Assembly (NCBI GenBank): GCA_963722665.1
Contig: CAVRNW010000020.1
Span: 97,216-161,215, forward strand
Direction: 5' to 3'
Length of the DNA: 64,000 nt
Source of the DNA: Site-B1 sp963722665
GTDB taxonomy: Bacteria > Bacteroidota > Bacteroidia > Flavobacteriales > Flavobacteriaceae
Part shown: one piece after another, positions 8,507 to 16,534 of the stretch
How positions within the stretch are numbered: the first letter of the stretch is position 1
Layout of the letters: each line of letters opens with the position of its first letter
Program-made: the position numbers and the translations under genes
The notes under the pieces: model-generated
What the model saw: the letters and a program-made list of their open reading frames with translations, nothing else
What the model was told of the DNA's origin: nothing
Databases searched by the model: none

Positions 8507-9775
8507 CTAATCGTATTTAAATTCTTCGTGAGTAATGGAGTATTCTTCGTTTAGGAGAATATTTTTAACAACCTTCCATATATGTTTGGCGTTAGGAGGA
8601 CAACCAGGAATGTAATAGTCAATTTTTACAATTTCACTACAAGGGTAAACGTTGTCTAAAAGTTTAGGTATGTCCTCGTGGTTTGGAATAACATTAGCTC
8701 CAATTTCACTTGTTAATCCATGTATATAAGCTTCTTCCAGACATTCTTTTAAAGGAACAAAATTCCGCATTGCAGGAATGCCTCCCATAATAGCACATTC
8801 ACCAAAACCAATTAAAATATCACATTTTTTTCTGAATTCTTTTAAAACTTCTATGTTCTCAGAATTTGCACAACCACCTTCAATAAGTCCAATATCACAA
8901 CGCTTACTGAATTTTTTAATATCGGTTAAAGGCGATTTATTAAACTCAACAATTTCCAAAATATCGATTATTTCTGTATCAATATCCAATAAAGACATAT
9001 GGCAACCAAAGCAACCTGCTAGTGATGTTGTAGCGACTATGAATTTATTTTCATCTTTTCTTTTTTTAAAAGTATCTCTTCTTGGAGCATCTTTGTCTTT
9101 ACCAACAATGTCATATTTTCTATCTCCAAAAGGTTGTTCGTAGATCATTCCTTTAATCAAAATGGCACCAACAGGGCAAATGTTCATGGCATGCATGGCT
9201 TCTGCATCTGTTAACTTAGCTTCTTCATCATAATCGATTTGTACTCGTGTTTTAACACCGCGACTTACAAATGAAAACACATCTTTACCATCTTTTGTTT
9301 TGATTTCCTCTACACAACGTTTGCAAAGTATGCATCTATTGGATTCCATTATCATGCGATCGGAATTGAAATCAACAACCTTATTACTATAAACATGTGG
9401 AAAACGTGACGCGGTTATTCCCATATCATAGCCTAAATTCTGCATATCACAGTGGCCACTTTTTTCACAGGATGGGCAAAAATGGTTTCCTTCGGCAAAC
9501 AGCATTTCTATAATTGCTTTTCTCGTATTTATAAGTTCTGGCGTGTTTATTTCCACTTCCATACCGTCGTAAACTTTAGTTGTACAACTGGTTGTTGTTT
9601 TGCCATTAACCATAACTGTACAAATTCTACAAGTTCCCAAAGGAGGATTCACTTCATGAAAATGACATAAAGTTGGAATGTATATTCCGTTTTCTTTTGC
9701 AGCATCTACCAAATTCTTGCCTTCATGAGCTTGGTATTTTTTGCCGTCAATTGTTATGTTTATTAGATTATTCAT
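8507..9775 (-). CDS. Fused HoxU-HoxY: diaphorase iron-sulfur subunit joined to hydrogenase small subunit
   Basis: 422 residues in one uninterrupted frame. Residues 1-225 are HoxU/NuoG-like: a [2Fe-2S] ferredoxin fold (Cys37, 49, 52, 64), the His-Cys3 motif (His98, Cys100, 103, 109) and a [4Fe-4S] site (Cys148, 151, 154, 200). A charged linker at about 226-243 leads into HoxY, the small subunit with its proximal [4Fe-4S] ligands (region GCFGC 254-258, Cys302, Cys327, Cys392 of PGCPP). The usual enzyme has separate hoxU and hoxY genes; here no stop or second start separates them. The product would be a single electron conduit between HoxF and HoxH. The C-terminal half ends normally. The start overlaps the hoxF stop by 8 bp. 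Confidence 0.92.
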   Translation of the reverse strand: MNNLINITIDGKKYQAHEGKNLVDAAKENGIYIPTLCHFHEVNPPLGTCRICTVMVNGKTTTSCTTKVYDGMEVEINTPELINTRKAIIEMLFAEGNHFCPSCEKSGHCDMQNLGYDMGITASRFPHVYSNKVVDFNSDRMIMESNRCILCKRCVEEIKTKDGKDVFSFVSRGVKTRVQIDYDEEAKLTDAEAMHAMNICPVGAILIKGMIYEQPFGDRKYDIVGKDKDAPRRDTFKKRKDENKFIVATTSLAGCFGCHMSLLDIDTEIIDILEIVEFNKSPLTDIKKFSKRCDIGLIEGGCANSENIEVLKEFRKKCDILIGFGECAIMGGIPAMRNFVPLKECLEEAYIHGLTSEIGANVIPNHEDIPKLLDNVYPCSEIVKIDYYIPGCPPNAKHIWKVVKNILLNEEYSITHEEFKYD

Positions 9776-11591
9776 AAGAGCTTTCTATTTCTTGGATTAT
9801 ACTATCATAATTTTCAACAGCTTTATCTATATTAAAAGATTGATTAATATCACTTTCCGCAAGGAGACATTTTTGGAATTCTCCAGGAAATTTTAGCAAC
9901 GCAGTTAGCAGAGCATTGGTTGATGTTTTTCCGAGTCCACATCTGCTGGATTGTTTAATTATTGTGCTCCAATCTTTAATTTCATCAATGTCATCTTGAT
10001 CTGCATGGCAAAGCATAATTTTATTAATTTTCTTATTTAATAAGAAGTTACCTGTTCTGCATGGCACACAAATACCGCAAGATTCTGCAACAAAAAATTT
10101 GGTTATGTTTTTAAGAATTGATAAGAGATCTCGTCTACTATTGAAAACCATAAATGAACCACCACTTCTTAAGCCAACGCCACTCATTTTTCGAGAGTAT
10201 TCAATTGGGTCTTTAAATGAAAACTGAATGTGTTCTGCTAATAAATTCTCACCAGATATTTCTCTGTCAAAATCAACTTCTGATAAAAATTCTCCAGCAA
10301 AACCATTGAATAAAATATAGTGTGGATCTTTAGCTTCAATTAAGTCTAAAAACGCTTTTAATTTCATTCCCCATTCTATTTCGTAAACCCCTGGTTTTTC
10401 ACAATCACCAGAAACACTTAATAGTTTTGTGCCAGGAGTAGCTTTGGTACCAATTTTTAAGTATTTGTTCAATCCCATTTCCATGATTCTCGGTACTGCA
10501 CAAAGAGTTTCTACATTATTTACAACTGTAGGTTTGCCTAAATATCCTTTTTCAACTGGGAAGTATTCCTTGGTTGTTGGTTCACCTCGTTTGCCTTCCA
10601 TAGAGGCTATCAATGCGGTTTCCTCACCACATATGTAAGCTCCAGCTCCCATGTGAATGTTAATTTTAAAATCGAAGCCTTTTATCCCGAGTATATCTTT
10701 TCCTAAAAATCCTTTTTGGTTGAACTCTTTAATAGTTTCTTCCAGTTTATCTTTTAAATATAGATATTCAGCTCTTAAATAAATAGTTCCTTCTGTGGCA
10801 CCAACAGCATAACCGGCCATTGCCATTCCTTCAAGTAACAAACCAGGAATTTTGTTCATTAGAACTCGATCCTTGAAGGTTCCAGGTTCACCTTCATCTG
10901 CATTGCAGATAATGTATTTTTGATCTGCTTCGTTGTCTTTGCAGAATTGCCATTTCATTCCAGTAGGGAAAAATGCACCACCACGTCCAGATAGTTTAGA
11001 ATCCTTAACTAGCTCTATGACTTCATCTGGGTTAAAATCTTTTAGTTTTTTTAATGCTTTCCCAGGTTTGTAAGATTTAAAAAAAACGGTTTTACCTTCC
11101 TTTGGTTTATATTGAATATTATCTTTAGGATAATTGCAAAGTGATTCTACTGAATGACCTTGTTTTAATTTTGAAACTATCTTTTTAACTTTTATAGGAG
11201 TAAGATTTGTAAACGCATGAAAGTTTATTAAAGCAGATGTTTCCTGATCGCTTAAACCAAGGCAAGATGTTTTGAAAAAGCCAAATAATCCATCCTTGGT
11301 AACATTGCCTATTTTGATGTCTAATTCTTCTTCAAAAGCTTCTTTTACCGCTTGATAATCATGGAGTTTAGAAATAGTAGAGCAATTTAGATAGATTGTA
11401 TACTTACCTGCATCTTTACGATGAAAAAAATGATAGAAGGAAATGACCCCTTCAAGTTCCATTCTTGAGATGTTAAATTCTTTCGCGATTTTAGTTTTGT
11501 CATCATGACTGATGAACCTTCTTTTTTTTTGAATATCCCATAGAACATCCATCAAAGTGGATTTTTTTGCAGTGCTTTCTTTTGTCACCAT
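9768..11591 (-). CDS. hoxF: NAD-linked hydrogenase diaphorase subunit HoxF with HoxE/NuoE-like N-terminal domain
   Basis: 607 residues from the ATG at 11591. An in-frame start at 11657 would add a hydrophobic 22-residue leader, which does not suit a cytoplasmic protein. Residues 1-150 resemble NuoE/HoxE but keep only one cysteine of each expected pair (NCSTIS and CLGLSD). The NuoF-like part has the FMN/NADH site GRGGAFFPTG, NADEGEPGTFKDR and GAGAYICGEETAL, and the [4Fe-4S] ligands ESCGICVPCRTG plus a later Cys in SRCGLG. It transfers electrons between NAD(H) and the Fe-S chain. No separate hoxE was found. Second gene of the operon, 157 bp after hypA. Confidence 0.93.
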   Translation of the reverse strand: MVTKESTAKKSTLMDVLWDIQKKRRFISHDDKTKIAKEFNISRMELEGVISFYHFFHRKDAGKYTIYLNCSTISKLHDYQAVKEAFEEELDIKIGNVTKDGLFGFFKTSCLGLSDQETSALINFHAFTNLTPIKVKKIVSKLKQGHSVESLCNYPKDNIQYKPKEGKTVFFKSYKPGKALKKLKDFNPDEVIELVKDSKLSGRGGAFFPTGMKWQFCKDNEADQKYIICNADEGEPGTFKDRVLMNKIPGLLLEGMAMAGYAVGATEGTIYLRAEYLYLKDKLEETIKEFNQKGFLGKDILGIKGFDFKINIHMGAGAYICGEETALIASMEGKRGEPTTKEYFPVEKGYLGKPTVVNNVETLCAVPRIMEMGLNKYLKIGTKATPGTKLLSVSGDCEKPGVYEIEWGMKLKAFLDLIEAKDPHYILFNGFAGEFLSEVDFDREISGENLLAEHIQFSFKDPIEYSRKMSGVGLRSGGSFMVFNSRRDLLSILKNITKFFVAESCGICVPCRTGNFLLNKKINKIMLCHADQDDIDEIKDWSTIIKQSSRCGLGKTSTNALLTALLKFPGEFQKCLLAESDINQSFNIDKAVENYDSIIQEIESSYE

Positions 11592-11748
11592 AATTAAGAA
11601 ATATGATTTGTAACAAATGTAACAATGGATGGAATAAATAAATATGACAATCATCATTTTATGACGATTTGCTAAGTATTTATTTTAAATGAAAAATTAT
11701 ATAATAGAAAGAAAATAAATGTTAAAAAGCCATTATTAATTTAAGAAA

Positions 11749-12090
11749 TTAGGAAACTTCAAGACTTTTTACCAATAACTCTTTGCCTTTAAGAATTGCT
11801 TTAAGGTAACTTTTACAGTTTGGACATGCATCGTAAATGTTGTCAAGTTTAAACATTGTTTCGCAGTCAGAACATCGGGCTTCTCCATGAATTACCTTAA
11901 TTTTTTTTTCTGCATATTCTAATACAGTGTCCTTAACAGCAGATGGCCATACAAAATCCAATGAATCAAGCTCAATTCCCGCTAAGGTTCCTATCTCAAG
12001 CTCAATAATTTCTACTTTCGTGGCTTTGGCCTTGGCAGTTTCCTTTTCGGCGATATCCACAATTCCAAGGGCTATTGATAATTCATGCAT
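11749..12090 (-). CDS. hypA: Hydrogenase maturation nickel metallochaperone HypA
   Basis: 113 residues starting MHELSIA; the N-terminal Met-His2-Glu3 binds nickel. The zinc site is Cys73-x2-Cys76 and Cys89-x2-Cys92. HypA delivers nickel with HypB to the large subunit. It is the first gene of the leftward operon, facing the rightward hydrogenase operon across a 169-bp control region. Only one hypA is present in the window, so both hydrogenases probably use it. Confidence 0.95.
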   Translation of the reverse strand: MHELSIALGIVDIAEKETAKAKATKVEIIELEIGTLAGIELDSLDFVWPSAVKDTVLEYAEKKIKVIHGEARCSDCETMFKLDNIYDACPNCKSYLKAILKGKELLVKSLEVS

Positions 12091-12159
12091 TTTGTTAAAT
12101 TTTTAATGAGTTCTAAATAAACTATTTAGATTGATGATAAATATATTGAAAAACTGATA

Positions 12160-12177
12160 ATATGATAAATATCATAT
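12160..12177. promoter_or_regulatory. Palindrome in the divergent hydrogenase control region
   Basis: ATATGATA-AA-TATCATAT is a perfect 8+2+8 inverted repeat roughly midway between hypA and the uptake hydrogenase small subunit gene. The half ATGATAAATAT also occurs as a direct repeat at 12134-12144. Position and symmetry suggest a dimeric regulator site controlling both operons. The protein is unknown; it does not match an FNR (TTGA-N6-TCAA) site. Confidence 0.45.
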
Positions 12178-12259
12178 TTCCATCAATAGTGTTTTAATAA
12201 ATTTAATGCTATCCTAATTAACTTTAGTTTCAATAACTTTTTTAATCTTCAATTTAATT

Positions 12260-13384
12260 ATGGCTACAAAAAACAAAGTAAAGGAAACTTATTATGAAAG
12301 CATAATAAAGCATGGCTATAGTCGAAGAGATTTCATGAAGTTTGCAACCTATATTGCCGCCTATATGGGTTTGGAATCAACCATGGTTGGTCAAGTGGCC
12401 AAATCTCTTGAGACTACACACAGGTTACCTGTTATCTGGGAACATTTCCAGGAGTGTACCTGTTGCAGTGAATCATTTATAAGATCTGACCACCCTATAG
12501 TCTCAGATATTATTCTTGATAAAATTTCATTAGATTATACTTTAACTTTAATGGCAGCATCTGGTCATCAGGCCGAAGCTGCTAAACGAGCTACAATGGA
12601 AAAATACAAAGGAGAATATATCCTTTGTGTTGAAGGTTCCGTACCTATGGGAGATGATGGGAATTACTGTTGTATTGGTGGCAGATCTGCAAAAGACCTG
12701 CTAATTGAAGCAGCTGCAGGGGCAAAAGCAATTATAGCCTGGGGAAGTTGTGCCTCTAACGGTTGTGTTCAAGCGGCATATCCAAACCCTACAAATGCAA
12801 CTCCTATCCATAAAATAATTAAGAATAAACCTATAATAAGAGTGCCGGGCTGTCCACCAATTGGAGAAGTCATGGCAGGAGTTATTGTTCATGTGGTAAC
12901 ATTTGGCAGATTACCGGAATTGGATAGGTTAGGAAGACCAAAAGCTTTTTACGCAAAACGTGTTCATGACAGTTGCTACAGACGACCTTACTATGATGCT
13001 GGATTGTTTGCACAAACATTCGATGATAAAAATGCAAAAGACGGATATTGCTTGTATAAATTAGGCTGTAAAGGGCCTTCGACATACAATTCTTGCGGAA
13101 CCATTAAATGGAATAATGGAGTCAGTTATCCTATTCAATCGGGGCATGGATGCATCGGTTGTAGTGAAGCTAATTTCTGGGACAATGGACCTTTCTATAA
13201 ACGAATGACAAAAGTACCGGGACTTCAGGAAGAAGGACTTGCTGACGATATAGGTAAAGTAGGAGCCGGTGTATTGGCAGGAGGATTAGCCGTGCATGCA
13301 ATAGCTGCAAATATTTCCAAAAGAAAGGAATTAGTAAGCAGAATTAATCGTGGCAAGGAAAACGAAAAAAATATTGACTCTTAA
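12260..13384 (+). CDS. hyaA: Membrane-bound uptake [NiFe] hydrogenase small subunit, O2-tolerant type
   Basis: 374 residues. A Tat signal SRRDFMK (21-27) followed by a hydrophobic stretch directs export with the large subunit. The proximal cluster motif ECTCCSES has Cys66 and Cys69 plus an extra Cys68, and DGNYCC supplies a second extra Cys (137); these match the two supernumerary cysteines of the [4Fe-3S] cluster in O2-tolerant group 1d enzymes (HoxK/HyaA). Medial and distal cluster ligands follow in KGPSTYNSC and GHGCIGC. A C-terminal hydrophobic helix (about 338-357) anchors it in the membrane. First gene of the rightward operon, 11 bp before the large subunit gene. Confidence 0.95.
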   Translation: MATKNKVKETYYESIIKHGYSRRDFMKFATYIAAYMGLESTMVGQVAKSLETTHRLPVIWEHFQECTCCSESFIRSDHPIVSDIILDKISLDYTLTLMAASGHQAEAAKRATMEKYKGEYILCVEGSVPMGDDGNYCCIGGRSAKDLLIEAAAGAKAIIAWGSCASNGCVQAAYPNPTNATPIHKIIKNKPIIRVPGCPPIGEVMAGVIVHVVTFGRLPELDRLGRPKAFYAKRVHDSCYRRPYYDAGLFAQTFDDKNAKDGYCLYKLGCKGPSTYNSCGTIKWNNGVSYPIQSGHGCIGCSEANFWDNGPFYKRMTKVPGLQEEGLADDIGKVGAGVLAGGLAVHAIAANISKRKELVSRINRGKENEKNIDS

Positions 13385-13395
13385 ATTATAAAATC

Positions 13396-15132
13396 ATGGC
13401 AGAAAGAATAGTAGTTGACCCTGTCACCAGAATTGAGGGTCATTTAAGAATAGAAGCAGAAATTAAAGATGGAAAAATAGTAGATGCCTATAGCTCAAGT
13501 ACTATGGTTAGAGGTATTGAAAACATTGTCAAAGGCCGGGATCCCAGAGATGTTTGGGCATTTGTACAACGAACATGTGGTGTATGTACAACAGTACATG
13601 CATTAACTTCAGTTAGAGCCGTTGAGGATGCCTTAGAAATAGCCATACCCCCTAATGCTGAAATGGTAAGAAATATTATGGAAGGTGCATTATATATGCA
13701 TGATCATACTATACATTTTTATCATTTACACGCTTTGGATTGGGTTGATGTGGTGAATGCCCTAAGTGCTGATCCGGCAAAAACATCAACACTTGCTCAA
13801 AGCCTTTCAAACTGGCCAAAAAGTTCGCCGGGATATTTTTCTGATATTAAAAAACGCCTGACAAAGTTTGTAGAAAGCGGGCAGTTGGGAATCTTTGCGA
13901 ATGGCTATTGGGGTCACCCTCAAATGAAGTTACCTGCCGAAGTAAACTTAATGGCGGTAGCTCATTATTTAGAAGCTTTAGAGTGGCAAAAAGAAATTGT
14001 AAAAGTTCATACCATATTTGGTGGTAAAAATCCACATCCTAATTATTTGGTTGGAGGAATGGCTTGTGCAATCAATACTGAAAATCCGGGAGGACTCAAT
14101 GCAGAGCGTTTGGCGATGGTCAAGTCTCTTCTTGATGAAGGAAAACGATTCATTGAACAAGTATACATTCCTGATCTGTTGGCTGTTGCGTCCTTTTATA
14201 AAGATTGGGGTGGAATTGGCAAAGGTTTTGGTAATTACATGTCATATGGAGATTTTCCAACAAATGGTTATGCCGATCAATCTAATTTTAAATTCCCGCA
14301 AGGAGTAATTTTAAACAGAGATCTTTCTAATGTATTGGATGTAAACCATAGAAGTACTGATGAAATTGAAGAATTTGTTAATAATTCCTGGTATGATAAT
14401 TATGCTGAAGGAAAAGACACTGGAAGACATCCTTGGGAAGGGGAAACAAATATAAAGTACTCGGGTCCAAAACCACCTTACGAGCACTTGAATGTGGAAG
14501 AAAAATACAGTTTCATTAAAACACCTCGATGGAAAGGAATGCCAATGGAAGTAGGTCCATTAGCACGATTATTGGTTGGTTATGGTAGAGGAAATAAAGA
14601 AATTCAAGAAGCTGTTAATGCAGCATTAGCTCATTTAAATGTTCCTGTCGATGCCTTATTCTCAACACTAGGCAGAACAGCCGCAAGAGGAATTGAAACG
14701 CAATTAGTAGCTAATTGGACAATGGAGTTTTATGATACCTTGATCAATAATATTAAAAATGGTGATGAAAGAATGGCTAACACTGAAAATTGGGAGCCTT
14801 CTACTTGGCCATCGGAAGCAAAAGGCGTAGGATTTATGGAAGCTCCGCGAGGAGCACTAGCGCATTGGATCAAAATAAAGGACGGTAAAACCGAAAACTA
14901 TCAGCAAGTAGTTCCTACTACCTGGAATGCTTCTCCTAGAGATCCAAAAGGGCAACTTTCGGCTTACGAATCAGCTTTAATAGGAACTCCTGTTGCAGAT
15001 CCGGAATTACCGCTGGAAATAATACGTACCATACATTCATTCGATCCTTGTTTGGCGTGTGCTGTTCATTTATATGATGAACATGGAAATCATATTTCAA
15101 GAGTTCAGCATGTGGGTAGTTGTGAAATTTAA
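13396..15132 (+). CDS. hyaB: Membrane-bound uptake [NiFe] hydrogenase large subunit
   Basis: 578 residues. The bimetallic site ligands are RTCGVCT (Cys61, Cys64) and DPCLACAVH (Cys552, Cys555). Twenty residues follow His558, the expected protease cleavage site. The N-terminal VVDPVTRIEGHLRIEAEI is the L1-region signature of group 1. The protein lacks its own signal peptide and is exported piggy-back with the Tat-bearing small subunit to the periplasmic side. It oxidises H2 and feeds the quinone pool through the cytochrome b encoded 14 bp downstream. Confidence 0.96.
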   Translation: MAERIVVDPVTRIEGHLRIEAEIKDGKIVDAYSSSTMVRGIENIVKGRDPRDVWAFVQRTCGVCTTVHALTSVRAVEDALEIAIPPNAEMVRNIMEGALYMHDHTIHFYHLHALDWVDVVNALSADPAKTSTLAQSLSNWPKSSPGYFSDIKKRLTKFVESGQLGIFANGYWGHPQMKLPAEVNLMAVAHYLEALEWQKEIVKVHTIFGGKNPHPNYLVGGMACAINTENPGGLNAERLAMVKSLLDEGKRFIEQVYIPDLLAVASFYKDWGGIGKGFGNYMSYGDFPTNGYADQSNFKFPQGVILNRDLSNVLDVNHRSTDEIEEFVNNSWYDNYAEGKDTGRHPWEGETNIKYSGPKPPYEHLNVEEKYSFIKTPRWKGMPMEVGPLARLLVGYGRGNKEIQEAVNAALAHLNVPVDALFSTLGRTAARGIETQLVANWTMEFYDTLINNIKNGDERMANTENWEPSTWPSEAKGVGFMEAPRGALAHWIKIKDGKTENYQQVVPTTWNASPRDPKGQLSAYESALIGTPVADPELPLEIIRTIHSFDPCLACAVHLYDEHGNHISRVQHVGSCEI

Positions 15133-15146
15133 TAAATAAAAAGATC

Positions 15147-15893
15147 ATGAAAAACATAAGAAATTTTAAACGTGTTTACGTCTGGGAATTACCTGTCAGG
15201 ATCTTTCATTGGTTAAATGTTCTCGCATTATTCGTATTAGTTTTAACCGGATTTTTAATAGCTAATCCACCGGCATTATTATCAAGTGCAGAAGCTACAA
15301 ATTTGCATTCTTTCGGAATAATAAGGTTTATACATTTTACAGCGGCCTATCTGTTCTTTTTTGTTATGATATTAAGGATCTATTGGGCCTTTGTGGGTAA
15401 TAGGTTTTCTAATTGGAGAGCATTCTGGCCTTTTACCAAAAAGAATTGGAATAATTTCTGGCATGTCATGAAAATTGATATTATGCTTATGAATGAGAAA
15501 GAGGAAGATGTAACCAAAATTAGTATTGGTCATAATAGTGTTGCAACCTTATCCTATCTAATCATGTTCGTTCTGGCTGTAGTCCAGGTATTTACAGGGT
15601 TTGGATTGTATGCTGACATGTCCTCCTGGTGGTTGCCTAAAATGTTTAGTTGGGTAGTTCCATTTTTTGGTGGAGACTTTATGGTTAGGAACATTCATCA
15701 TGCAGCTATGTGGCTATTTATTTTCTTTGCAATGGTTCACGTCTATCTGGTATTTTACCACGATTGGCTTGAAGGTCGAGGAGAAGTATCTTCTATATTT
15801 GGCGGGTATAAGTTTGTTAGTGACGAGCGACTTAAGCATGCCAAAGAGGAAGTAGAAATTAAAGACGATAATGAAATTGTAGCGGCTAAATAA
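15147..15893 (+). CDS. hyaC: Ni/Fe-hydrogenase b-type cytochrome subunit
   Basis: 248 residues with four predicted transmembrane helices (about 20-42, 58-82, 133-155 and 180-205). The N-terminal VYVWELPVRIFHWLNVLALFVL is the hallmark of this family, and membrane-embedded histidines (in RIFHWLN, FIHFTAA, NIHHAAMW and MVHVYLVFYHD) are candidate ligands of the two haems b. It anchors the uptake hydrogenase and passes electrons to quinone. The C-terminal 40 residues are a charged cytoplasmic tail. It follows the large subunit gene by 14 bp. Confidence 0.93.
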   Translation: MKNIRNFKRVYVWELPVRIFHWLNVLALFVLVLTGFLIANPPALLSSAEATNLHSFGIIRFIHFTAAYLFFFVMILRIYWAFVGNRFSNWRAFWPFTKKNWNNFWHVMKIDIMLMNEKEEDVTKISIGHNSVATLSYLIMFVLAVVQVFTGFGLYADMSSWWLPKMFSWVVPFFGGDFMVRNIHHAAMWLFIFFAMVHVYLVFYHDWLEGRGEVSSIFGGYKFVSDERLKHAKEEVEIKDDNEIVAAK

Positions 15894-15908
15894 GTTTTAT
15901 TAAACCAT

Positions 15909-15956
15909 AATAAATTCATTCAATTACATGCGATTTTGGAATTGAATGAATTTATT
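15909..15956 (+). terminator. Long hairpin between hydrogenase cytochrome b and protease genes
   Basis: AATAAATTCATTCAATT (15909-15925) and AATTGAATGAATTTATT (15940-15956) form a perfect 17-bp, AT-rich stem with a 14-nt loop. It lies 15 bp after the cytochrome gene stop and 14 bp before the protease gene start, followed by a short T-rich run. It may attenuate transcription into the maturation genes or stabilise the structural-gene mRNA. Confidence 0.5.
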
Positions 15957-15970
15957 TTATTGAAACAATT

Positions 15971-16504
15971 ATGAGGGAATTGGAAAGAAATCCGGTGGCG
16001 ATCAGCAGTGACTCCTATTTTTTTGAAAAAGATAAATCCAACAGCATTCTCATTATGGGAGTTGGTAATTATTTAATGGGAGATGAAGGTATTGGTGTAC
16101 ATATTATTCAGGAAATGTCTAAAAAAGTTTTACCTGGTTATTTAGATATTCTAGATGGTGGAACTGGAGGATTTTTACTATTGAGTTGTTTTGAAGCCTA
16201 TCCAACCATAATTTTTGTTGATGCCACTATGGATGGCAAACCTGCTGGAACAATTTCATTAATTCGACCAAAATTTGCATCAGATTTTCCATCGGCTTTG
16301 AGCGTTCATGATGTTGGACTTAAGGATATGATCGAAGCGGTATACCTAATGGATGATGTTCCTGATATTCATTTATTCACTGTATCAATAGAAGAAATAA
16401 ACCCAATGACAATAGAATTGAATCAAAAAGTCAAAGATTCAATTCCCAAATTAATTGATAAGATAATAGAACATTCTAAAATTCTCCATTTAAAAAAATC
16501 GTAA
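15971..16504 (+). CDS. hyaD: Hydrogenase maturation protease (HyaD/HupD family) for the uptake hydrogenase
   Basis: 177 residues. The N-terminal MGVGNYLMGDEGIGVHIIQEM contains the conserved Asp/Glu nickel ligand, IIFVDATMDG the second acidic ligand and SVHDVGLKDMIEA the conserved His. It cleaves the C-terminal tail of the large subunit after nickel insertion. About 25 residues precede the usual family start. It lies in the rightward operon after the cytochrome b gene, across a strong hairpin, and 30 bp before hypF. It is more HyaD/HupD-like than the protease gene at 6531-6992. Confidence 0.92.
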   Translation: MRELERNPVAISSDSYFFEKDKSNSILIMGVGNYLMGDEGIGVHIIQEMSKKVLPGYLDILDGGTGGFLLLSCFEAYPTIIFVDATMDGKPAGTISLIRPKFASDFPSALSVHDVGLKDMIEAVYLMDDVPDIHLFTVSIEEINPMTIELNQKVKDSIPKLIDKIIEHSKILHLKKS

Positions 16505-16534
16505 TTTTATAGGGTATTCTAAGTTGTAGATTTA

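Noticed and set aside
11592..11657. Longer HoxF start with a hydrophobic N-terminus
   Set aside because: It would add a membrane-like leader to a cytoplasmic subunit; MVTKESTAKK at 11591 fits the family better.
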